The notes under the pieces were generated by a model. That model searched no databases. It saw only the letters and a program-made list of their open reading frames with translations, and had not been told where the DNA came from. DNA of 64,000 nucleotides. It comes from Bacteroidales bacterium (GTDB taxonomy: Bacteria; Bacteroidota; Bacteroidia; Bacteroidales; UBA932). The first letter of the stretch is position 1. Every line of letters starts with the position of its first letter. This document shows, piece by piece, positions 41,249 through 48,083 of the stretch. Made by a program: the position numbers and the translations under genes. The stretch lies in NCBI GenBank assembly GCA_017454335.1, contig JAFTDE010000017.1, forward strand, positions 1 to 64,000, read 5' to 3'.

Positions 41249-42163
41249 ATGGAAAGAGAAGACCCGCTGGAGAGAATAGAGCGGAAAGAACGTGAAAAGA
41301 AACAGAACGGAGGACTCCGGGCCGTGATGTACGTCATGATCGCGGTGGCGATTGCGCTGGCCGCGGCCCTGGCCTATGTCTGGACCGGCAAGTCCCGCCT
41401 GGTCAACGAACTCCGTGTCGAGAAGGAGGACCTGACCGAACAGATCGTAGCGCTGCAGGCAGACTACGAGAGCCTGTCTTCGGACTATGAGAGCATCAAC
41501 ATGCAGCTGGACTCCTCGCGTGAGGAAGTAGCCCAGCTGGTGGACCGCATCAAGCAGACGGACGCGACCAACCGCGCCAAGATGCGCCAGTATGAAAAGG
41601 AACTGGGTACCCTGCGCAGCATCATGCGCAACTACATCGTCCAGATCGATTCGCTGAACAACCTCAACCACGAACTGACCCTGGCCGCCGCCTCGGCCCG
41701 GCGCGAAGCCGCCGAGAGCCAGGCCCGCAACAAGGAACTGACCGCCCAGGTCGAAGATCTGGCCGGACAGGTGGCCGCCGGTTCGGTCATCAAGGCCCGG
41801 GGCATCCGGCTGGACGCCTACACCTCGGCGGACAAGACGACGGACCGCAGCACGCGCGTCGCGCGCATGCTGGTCACGCTCAGCCTGGTCGAGAACGACA
41901 TCGCCCCCAAGGGCCCGCTGCGCGTCTATGTGCGCGTCTATGACCCGGAGGGGAACGTGCTGGAAGACGGCACCGGCGCTACGTTCATGCTGGGCGAAGA
42001 GGAAATGAAGGCCACCGCCTCCCGCGAGATCGACTATGAGGGACGCGACATCGAGATGAGCATCTACGTGAACAACATCCCGTCCTTCACCAAGGGCATC
42101 TATATGGTCGAGGTCTTTACGGCCCAAGGCCGTCTGGGCGGCGCGGAACTGTTGCTCAGGTAA
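41249..42163 (+). CDS. membrane-anchored coiled-coil protein
   Basis: This 304-residue protein has a charged cytoplasmic N-terminus, one membrane segment (about 26-45), and a long coiled coil (about 50-180, with heptads such as DLTEQIVALQADYESLSSDY). A beta-sandwich-like C-terminal domain (about 185-304) ends YMVEVFTAQGRLGGAELLL. The start MEREDPLERIERKERE was chosen after the -7 box at 41217. Function unknown; the pattern suggests an envelope-spanning structural or tether protein. It ends one base before hemW and is probably co-transcribed with it. Confidence 0.8.
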   Translation: MEREDPLERIERKEREKKQNGGLRAVMYVMIAVAIALAAALAYVWTGKSRLVNELRVEKEDLTEQIVALQADYESLSSDYESINMQLDSSREEVAQLVDRIKQTDATNRAKMRQYEKELGTLRSIMRNYIVQIDSLNNLNHELTLAAASARREAAESQARNKELTAQVEDLAGQVAAGSVIKARGIRLDAYTSADKTTDRSTRVARMLVTLSLVENDIAPKGPLRVYVRVYDPEGNVLEDGTGATFMLGEEEMKATASREIDYEGRDIEMSIYVNNIPSFTKGIYMVEVFTAQGRLGGAELLLR

Positions 42164-42164
42164 C

Positions 42165-43232
42165 GTGATCTACGTCCACGTCCCGTTCTGCGGCAGTTTC
42201 TGCATCTACTGCGATTTCTATTCGGAAATCGCCCGCAGCGCCGGGGTCCGGGACCGCTATGTTAATGACATCTGTGCGGAAGCGACGCGCAGGCAGGAGG
42301 AAATCCGCCGTTCGTCCGCAGTCCGCACCCTGTATTTCGGAGGAGGCACACCGTCGGTGTTGCCTCTTTCTTCTTTGGAGCGCATCGTGCGCGCGGTGGA
42401 TGCGGGTCCCCTGGACGAATTCACGGTGGAAGTCAATCCCGAGGACATCGTGCAGGGAGGCCTGGATTATGTCCGCGGCCTGCTGGACCTGGGCGTGAAC
42501 CGCGTCAGCATGGGGGTCCAGTCCCTGGACGAGGGGATGCTGCGCTGGATGAAGCGGCGGCACGACGCAGCGGGGGCCCGGCGGGCTTTCCGCCTGCTGC
42601 GCCAAGCCGGGGTGGAGAACCTGAGCGTGGATGTGATTTTCGGGATTTCGCAGCTGACGGACGAGGTCCTGGAGCGGACCGTCTCGGAGCTGTTGGACTG
42701 GGGTCCGGAGCACGTGTCGGCCTACCAGTTGACCATCGAACCGAAGAGCGCGCTGGGGCAGTTGTATGCCCGGGGCGCGTACGTGCCGGCATCGGACGGG
42801 CAGTGCAGCGCGCAGTACGGGCTGCTGTGCGAGAGGCTCGCCGCGGCCGGGTTCCGCCATTACGAAATATCCAACTGGGCGCGGCCGGGCCGCGAAGCCA
42901 TCCACAACAGCGCCTACTGGAGCCGGGCGGCCTACGTCGGCCTCGGGCCCGGCGCCCACTCCTTCGACGGGCAGGGACGGCGCAGCTGGAACAGCCAGAC
43001 GCTCAGCGGCTGGACGGCGGAATCGGAGACACTGGACGATGCGGCGCAGCGGACCGAACGCATCATGCTGGGCCTGCGCACAGACCGGGGCGTCGGCCGG
43101 GTGGAGCTTCCCGCCGGCGCCGTGGAACGCCTGCTGGGCTCCGGCGCCCTGACGGAACTCCCCGGCGGCTTCATCCGCATCCCCGAAGACCACTGGTTCG
43201 TCTCCGACGCCATCATCGCAGACCTGGTGTAA
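42165..43232 (+). CDS. hemW: HemW-like radical SAM protein (coproporphyrinogen III oxidase-like)
   Basis: This 355-residue protein starts with GTG as VIYVHVPFCGSFCIYCDFYS; the cysteines in C-x3-C-x2-C hold the [4Fe-4S] cluster for S-adenosylmethionine. Further family motifs are TLYFGGGTPSVL, EVNPEDIV and VSMGVQSLDEGMLRWMKR. HemW proteins act as haem chaperones, delivering haem to respiratory enzymes, rather than as true coproporphyrinogen oxidases. The GTG start sits one base after the upstream stop and I see no better ATG. Confidence 0.9.
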   Translation: MIYVHVPFCGSFCIYCDFYSEIARSAGVRDRYVNDICAEATRRQEEIRRSSAVRTLYFGGGTPSVLPLSSLERIVRAVDAGPLDEFTVEVNPEDIVQGGLDYVRGLLDLGVNRVSMGVQSLDEGMLRWMKRRHDAAGARRAFRLLRQAGVENLSVDVIFGISQLTDEVLERTVSELLDWGPEHVSAYQLTIEPKSALGQLYARGAYVPASDGQCSAQYGLLCERLAAAGFRHYEISNWARPGREAIHNSAYWSRAAYVGLGPGAHSFDGQGRRSWNSQTLSGWTAESETLDDAAQRTERIMLGLRTDRGVGRVELPAGAVERLLGSGALTELPGGFIRIPEDHWFVSDAIIADLV

Positions 43233-43235
43233 GCG

Positions 43236-44696
43236 TCAATCCGGGAGGATGCCCAGGTCGGTGGCCTTGCGGGTCATCTCAGAGACATTGCGCACGTCCA
43301 TCTTGGCGTAGATGCGCTGGCGGTGGTTGTTGACCGTGTGGACGCTCAGGTAGAGCTTTTCCGCGATCTCGGCGGCCGTGAGGCCCTGGGCGCTGAGCCG
43401 GATAATCTCGAGTTCCCGGTGCGTCAGGCCCAGACCGGAGATCCGGCGGTTCCGTTCGACCAGCACGTCCCCGACATATCCGGCCATGTCCTCGTTGATG
43501 GACTGGACCCCGGCGGCCAGTTCGCCGCAGCGCCGGCGGATCTGGTCCACGGACAGTTCCGGCGCTTCGGCCGACAGTTCTTCCAGGGCCGATGAGAAAG
43601 CGCGGGCCGGGTTCCGGAGGTCCCGGGCCAGGAAGTTGATCAGCTGTTCCTTCGTATCGTTGCTATGCTGCAGTTCTTCGTTGCGGCGGCGGACCTTCCG
43701 CAAGTGTCCGGCCAGCAGGACGATACCCACACCGCCGAGCAGGACCAGCAGGGAGATCTGGTAGTTGCGCAGTTCGATCTGGCGCTCCTTCTCCCGGACG
43801 TCGAAACGGGTTTCCATCTCCTGCAGGGTCTCGTCCGCCTTCTGGCGGAGGTATTGCTGGGAATGATAGACATAGTCGTCGTGGGCGGCAAGCGCCTGGT
43901 CGTATTCGCCTTCGCGCATGTAGAGCCGCACCAGGCGGTCGTCCAGGCTGGAAGCCGTCAGGTGATCCGTTTCCGGGAGCGTCCCCAGCACCTGCGAGAA
44001 ATAGCGGATGGCTTCTTCGTTCCGGTCGCCCTGCTGGAACCAGCGGGAACGGAAGAGGATGCCGTTGCGGCGCAGGCGCGGGATGTCATGCTGGTCAGCG
44101 AGCGCCTGCCCCCGGTCGAGGTACTCCCCCGCCGTGCGGTACAGGTCCGGCTCGATCGGATCGTTCCAGCGGTTCTTGTTGATATACAGCGACCCGATCA
44201 CGTAGCAGGCTTCGGCCTGCTGTTCGTAGTTCCCGGTCTCTTCCGCGAGCGCAAGCGCCTCCCGGGCATATTCCAGCCCCTCGTCGTTGCGGCCGGTCTC
44301 CGGGGAAATCTCGGCATAGGAACAGAGCTTGGCCTTGGAGATCAGGATGCCGGCGAGCTCCGGCCGGAAGCCGTGCTGCCGGGCGATGGACTCGGCCTCG
44401 AGGGCTTTCTGCCAGGCGTCCTCATCCCGGCTGGCCATGATGTCGATGCCGGTGATACAGGCGAGCGAGCGCACCCGCAGCAGGGGCGAATCCGCCTGGA
44501 TGGCGAGGTCGAGGGCGGAGAAGGCTTTCTGCATCGCGTCGTCCAGGCGCTGGTTCTCCACATCGGATCCGGCCTGTCCGATCAGGCCGGCGACAGTCGC
44601 TTCGGCCCCGTCCGTCCGCCCGGAAACCCCGGGGCGGCAGGCGGAGAGGCAGGCGGCCAGGACAAAGAGGAAAAGTATGGATCGTTTTCCGGACAT
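43236..44696 (-). CDS. membrane TPR sensor with LuxR-type DNA-binding domain
   Basis: This 486-residue protein has a lipoprotein-like signal (FLFVLAACLSAC), a periplasmic TPR region (about 35-290), a membrane segment (about 313-332, ISLLVLLGGVGIVLLAGHL), a short helical hairpin, and a C-terminal LuxR/GerE helix-turn-helix (about 420-486, with LTHRELEIIRLSAQGL and AAEIAEKLYLSVHTVNNHRQ). The hairpin contains NFLARDLRNP, which looks like the H-box of histidine kinases with the histidine replaced by Arg. It would pass an envelope signal directly to DNA. It is divergent from the small peptide/fimbrillin genes, its likely targets. Confidence 0.88.
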   Translation of the reverse strand: MSGKRSILFLFVLAACLSACRPGVSGRTDGAEATVAGLIGQAGSDVENQRLDDAMQKAFSALDLAIQADSPLLRVRSLACITGIDIMASRDEDAWQKALEAESIARQHGFRPELAGILISKAKLCSYAEISPETGRNDEGLEYAREALALAEETGNYEQQAEACYVIGSLYINKNRWNDPIEPDLYRTAGEYLDRGQALADQHDIPRLRRNGILFRSRWFQQGDRNEEAIRYFSQVLGTLPETDHLTASSLDDRLVRLYMREGEYDQALAAHDDYVYHSQQYLRQKADETLQEMETRFDVREKERQIELRNYQISLLVLLGGVGIVLLAGHLRKVRRRNEELQHSNDTKEQLINFLARDLRNPARAFSSALEELSAEAPELSVDQIRRRCGELAAGVQSINEDMAGYVGDVLVERNRRISGLGLTHRELEIIRLSAQGLTAAEIAEKLYLSVHTVNNHRQRIYAKMDVRNVSEMTRKATDLGILPD

Positions 44697-44711
44697 CGGT
44701 CTGTTTTTATG

Positions 44712-44719
44712 CAAAGATA
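44712..44719 (-). promoter_or_regulatory. -7 box for the TPR-LuxR regulator gene
   Basis: Minus-strand TATCTTTG followed by C lies 16 bases before the ATG (44696). On the plus strand GATCTTTGC at 44766-44774 is an imperfect -7 box (G for T) that could drive the divergent peptide and lipoprotein genes, which would suit an activator-dependent promoter. Confidence 0.6.
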
Positions 44720-44793
44720 CGCGAGATTGATGAAAAATAACCATATCCGTCCAAATCCCATTTCCGATCTTTGCTGAAATTTAAAAAGGAACT

Positions 44794-44952
44794 ATGATGA
44801 ATCGACAGGATCGTTACACGGCCCCGGATGTCCTCCTGGTGGACATCCACACGGAGAGCGTCCTCTGCCAGAGCCCGCTCCAGTTCTACAATCCCAACAG
44901 TGCGGGAGACAACATCAAACCCGAAGACATCAACGACGAAGGAGGTTTCTGA
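44794..44952 (+). CDS. 52-residue peptide of a short leader-gene family
   Basis: The frame from ATG 44794 (or 44797) encodes 52 residues. It contains YTAPDVLLVDIHTESVLCQS, then a glycine/asparagine-rich middle and an acidic end EDINDEGGF. Its stop overlaps the next ATG (TGATG), a sign of coupled translation. Short proteins with a Pro-x-hydrophobic strand followed by E-x-V-L-C-x-S are, from memory, common before fimbrillin-like and other surface lipoprotein genes in Bacteroidales. There is no signal peptide. Its role is unknown: it could be a coupling leader, a structural strand donor or a regulator. Confidence 0.65.
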   Translation: MMNRQDRYTAPDVLLVDIHTESVLCQSPLQFYNPNSAGDNIKPEDINDEGGF

Positions 44953-47294
44953 TGAAAAGATATTGGATCATCCTGGCGGCTGCAGCCGCCCTCTGCGCTT
45001 GTCAGCGCACGGAGACGGAAGCCCCCGCACCCGTCTTGGACAAAGGACGCGTAATCACCGTCAACACGGTGGAAGGCACCCGCTCCTCCATCGCACCCCG
45101 CCAGGAAGGCGGGTACAGCTTCACCTGGGACCAGGGCGATGCCATCCAGCTGTATGAACTCGTTTACGAGAATTTCGGGGAGTCGACACCCAACGCCACC
45201 TGGAGCGACTTTTTCTGGTCCGAGGGGCTGGAGCAGGACGCGCCGGCGGCGTCCTTTACGGTGGACCTCAACACCACGCTGGCCAACCCGAACAGCGGGC
45301 AGTACCGCTACGTGGGCACAGCTCCGACCTATTTCCAGTCCTACTGGTCTGCGGACCGCCAGGACCACTACGACAGCCTGTGGGGCGACCACCCGGGCGC
45401 CGCGGGGCTCGCACCCCACGCCGTGCTGAGTACCGCTTTCCCCTACCAGCAACAACCGAAGGCCGGCACTTTCGATCCGAGTGCGGACCTCATGGTGTCC
45501 CGGCCCGTCGTGCAGGATACGCGGGCGGAAGGCAGCATCAACCTGAGTTACACCCGTCTCGGGGCCATCGTGAAGGTCTCCCTGACGGGGCTGGCTCCCG
45601 AAGAGAAGATCATCAGCGGATACCTCCTGTTCGGAAACTCCTACAAGGTGAACGGTGCGCTGGAATATGATCCCGAGATCGGGGACGCCCGCTTCGAGGC
45701 GGGAGAGGCCATCTCGATGTCGGACTACAACCCCAGCACCTACATGGAACTCTGGCGCCTGGAATCCGCTTCCGCCGTCCAGTTCACGCCCGAGGAAGTG
45801 TACGCGGACGGGGACGGCCGCGCCGACATCTGGCTGCGCCTGCCCGCAGGAGTGGTCAGCGATTCCTTCTCCCTCCGGGTCTGGACCTGCGCATACGACC
45901 AGGGATCCCCCGCGGGAGACATCCATCGCTACGGCAAGGACGTGGACCTCGCGGCGCTGAGCCGCAGCCTGAGCTTCTCGAACGGCCGGATGACCACCTT
46001 CTCGGTGGCCACCACGGAGATGCCGCTCCCTTATATCAGGCTCTCCTACACCTATACGGACCAGGAAGGGGACGAACAGACGGACGTCTCGGACCAGTAC
46101 GGCAACCTGGTCATCGGGGACATGTACCGCCTGCCCTGCGATGCCGGACAGGTCGTGCTGGACGTCGAGACCAACATCGACCCCACCGGCCTGCTGACCG
46201 ACGCGGACTACTACGACTGGGTGGACGCCGACTTCGACCCCTCCACCATGAAGTTCACCATCAGCTATCAGGCGGCGCCTTACAAAAACGGCGCTTACGA
46301 CACCTACCGCTACGCCAACGGCATCCGGCTCTATTCCACGGAGCAGGGCGTCGAATCCGCCGCCACGATCTACCAGCAGACGCGCTTCTTCAATGAGGCC
46401 GGAAGGACCCGGAAGAGCATGTTCGTCTGGTACGGCGGGTCGGCCGCCGGCACGGTGAGCTGCAACTTCGATCCGGTGATCGACTGCCCGACGGCCGTCG
46501 AAGACAGCATCAGCTGGCAGGTCACCCGCCAGAACGATACCTGCACGGTCAACTTCACCGCCGGAGAGAACGTAACGGACGCCATCACCGTCGTGCCCGT
46601 CTACATCCGGGACCCCAAATATCCGGACGACAAATACATGACCGTCAACATCGTGCGTTTCCCGATGCTGCCGGACGGAGACTACTACATCGCCGTGGAG
46701 AATACCTGGAGCGGCACCTTGGACAACGGGAAATACCCGTGGTTCGCCGCCGCGGTCAATCCGTCGAACAGCAACAACGTCTTCGCCGCCCAGGTGGCCT
46801 ACGACGGAGACAAGAATCTGGACTTCGCGAATACGGAATACGTCAGGGCATTCACGTTCAAGCGGATCGACGGCAGCACGGACTACCGGATTAGCTACAA
46901 GGTAGGCGACGTGCCGCAGTATCTCTCCCTCGGATCGACCTACGCGTCCGGATCCCTGTACGTGATTTCGAACGCGGGAGAGCCGCTGGTCACCGACGGA
47001 CGCGACCTGTCGCGCTGGGACGTGCAGGCCTTCCGAAAGTTCGGATTCGTCCTGAACCACGCGTACGAGAACGTGGAGAACCACACCGGAACCTACAGCA
47101 TGTTCTTCAACCTCAAGAACAAGAGCGAAGCGAATTACTATGTCAAGACCGCAACCTACACCAAGGATACGTATTCCTGGTCCATCGGACGCTTCAGCGA
47201 CTTCTGGTACTACGCCTACAGCGGCAACGGGGAAGTCAAACTGATCAACGCCGACACCGGCGCCGTCTTCCCGCAGGACCGCAACGATTACTAG
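44952..47294 (+). CDS. fimbrillin-like surface lipoprotein
   Basis: This 780-residue protein has a lipoprotein signal (IILAAAAALCAC). The N-terminal half has the fimbrillin-family pattern: VITVNTVEGTRSSIAP, then GGYSFTWDQGDAIQLYE, and later SINLSYTRLGAIVKVSLTGL. Middle and C-terminal parts are rich in beta strands and aromatic residues (about 350-780). It is probably exported to the outer surface, as a pilus subunit, tip adhesin or glycan-binding protein. It is coupled to the peptide gene upstream and divergent from the TPR-LuxR regulator. A strong terminator follows 75 bases after its stop. Confidence 0.78.
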   Translation: MKRYWIILAAAAALCACQRTETEAPAPVLDKGRVITVNTVEGTRSSIAPRQEGGYSFTWDQGDAIQLYELVYENFGESTPNATWSDFFWSEGLEQDAPAASFTVDLNTTLANPNSGQYRYVGTAPTYFQSYWSADRQDHYDSLWGDHPGAAGLAPHAVLSTAFPYQQQPKAGTFDPSADLMVSRPVVQDTRAEGSINLSYTRLGAIVKVSLTGLAPEEKIISGYLLFGNSYKVNGALEYDPEIGDARFEAGEAISMSDYNPSTYMELWRLESASAVQFTPEEVYADGDGRADIWLRLPAGVVSDSFSLRVWTCAYDQGSPAGDIHRYGKDVDLAALSRSLSFSNGRMTTFSVATTEMPLPYIRLSYTYTDQEGDEQTDVSDQYGNLVIGDMYRLPCDAGQVVLDVETNIDPTGLLTDADYYDWVDADFDPSTMKFTISYQAAPYKNGAYDTYRYANGIRLYSTEQGVESAATIYQQTRFFNEAGRTRKSMFVWYGGSAAGTVSCNFDPVIDCPTAVEDSISWQVTRQNDTCTVNFTAGENVTDAITVVPVYIRDPKYPDDKYMTVNIVRFPMLPDGDYYIAVENTWSGTLDNGKYPWFAAAVNPSNSNNVFAAQVAYDGDKNLDFANTEYVRAFTFKRIDGSTDYRISYKVGDVPQYLSLGSTYASGSLYVISNAGEPLVTDGRDLSRWDVQAFRKFGFVLNHAYENVENHTGTYSMFFNLKNKSEANYYVKTATYTKDTYSWSIGRFSDFWYYAYSGNGEVKLINADTGAVFPQDRNDY

Positions 47295-47304
47295 CCCCGT
47301 CGGA

Positions 47305-47359
47305 TTCCCCGGCGGAGTGACCGGCGGATTTTCCGGCGGGTTCCCCGGCGGAGTGACCG
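47305..47359. repeat. 36-bp period direct repeat after the fimbrillin-like gene
   Basis: TTCCCCGGCGGAGTGACCG occurs at 47305-47323 and 47341-47359, 36 bases apart, separated by a related GC-rich half-unit. It lies between the stop codon and the terminator, so it would be in the 3' untranslated RNA. Confidence 0.75.
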
Positions 47360-47368
47360 CATACCCGA

Positions 47369-47405
47369 CCCCTGGCTGTCTTCAGCCAGGGGTTTGTGTG
47401 TTTTT
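47369..47405 (+). terminator. intrinsic terminator after the fimbrillin-like gene
   Basis: A perfect 10-base stem (CCCCTGGCTG with CAGCCAGGGG, loop TCTT) is followed by a T-rich tract (TTTGTGTGTTTTT). Confidence 0.9.
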
Positions 47406-47470
47406 CGTCGGGGGGTGGCAGGTATGGGGTCAACACAAATCCGGAACGCACAAACCCAACCCGGGAAGGT

Positions 47471-47671
47471 CATTCTGCAGAAAAATCTTCGAAAATTCTG
47501 CAAAACCATGTCCCGAAGGACCATTTTGCAGAAAAAACTTCGAAAATTCTGCAAAACCATGACTCGGAAACCATTTTGCGGAAAAATCATCAGAAATTCT
47601 GCAAAATCATGACTCGGAGGCCATTTTGCGGAAAAATCATCGGAAATTCTGCAAAACCATGACTCGGGGCG
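47471..47671. repeat. four tandem 50-bp hairpin repeats
   Basis: Units begin at 47471, 47522, 47572 and 47622 (periods 51, 50, 50). Each carries the arms TTTTGCAGAA or a variant and TTCTGCAAAA about 13 bases apart, then CCATGACTCGGA or a variant as spacer. Arms are perfect in unit 2 and have one G-T change in units 3 and 4. There are no unique spacers, so it is not a CRISPR array. Open frames through it on either strand are a by-product of the periodicity. Confidence 0.85.
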
Positions 47672-47672
47672 G

Positions 47673-47734
47673 GGCAGGAGGGGTCTGGGCGGGAGGAGGA
47701 GGTCTCGGGAGAGCCCGCCAGACCCCTTCCTGCC
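47673..47734. repeat. 62-base imperfect inverted repeat
   Basis: GGCAGGAGGGGTCTGGGCGG (47673-47692) pairs with CCGCCAGACCCCTTCCTGCC (47715-47734), with a one-base shift on each side of the GGGGTCTGG core. The loop is 22 bases. No T run follows, so it is not a plain terminator. Confidence 0.7.
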
Positions 47735-47894
47735 TTCGCCGCAACCCGGTACCGCCGTTACGCTGCCTGTTCCGGAGCGTGTCGGCACTTGGGGATAACG
47801 CGGAGATCCGGGCCTGGCGGAATTACGGTTCGCGCCTTCTTCGGAACGAACGGAAAGTCATACCACTGGGCGTGTCAGTCCGGGAGGAAGCCCA

Positions 47895-47979
47895 GGCCGG
47901 GGGCGGCTTCCGCAGCGGGAATGCTTGAAACGCGGGAGCGTTTTGTATTGCATTCTCCGCGCGGAAGCTGCCCCCGGCC
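47895..47979. repeat. 85-base long hairpin of three stacked stems
   Basis: The outer arms GGCCGGGGGCGGCTTCCGC (47895-47913) and 47961-47979 pair at 18 of 19 positions. Inside, GCGGGAATGC pairs with GCATTCTCCGC with one bulge. The tip AAACGC (928-933 of this kilobase) and GCGTTT close a GGGA tetraloop at 47934-47937. The remaining DNA of the 47295-48083 gap shows no convincing gene. Confidence 0.75.
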
Positions 47980-48083
47980 GCCCCGGTCCCGAATCGTTCT
48001 CCCGAATGACTGCCGGGCACGCCTCCCCGGGCACATCGCCCCCGCGACGAGAAAAAAAAACGACGCGCGCACCACCCCAGGCG

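Noticed and set aside
42165..43232. true oxygen-independent coproporphyrinogen III oxidase (HemN)
   Set aside because: The protein is shorter than HemN and begins at the radical SAM motif, as HemW does.
47471..47671. CRISPR array
   Set aside because: Units are directly tandem at 50-51 bases with no unique spacers and no cas genes in the window.
47291..47788. 165-residue minus-strand ORF across the repeats
   Set aside because: Its sequence simply translates the 36-bp and 50-bp repeats, has no start signal or domain, and the region is better explained as non-coding.
47895..47979. terminator of pepP or of the fimbrillin-like gene
   Set aside because: No T run follows the hairpin on either strand, and the fimbrillin-like gene already has a strong terminator at 47369.
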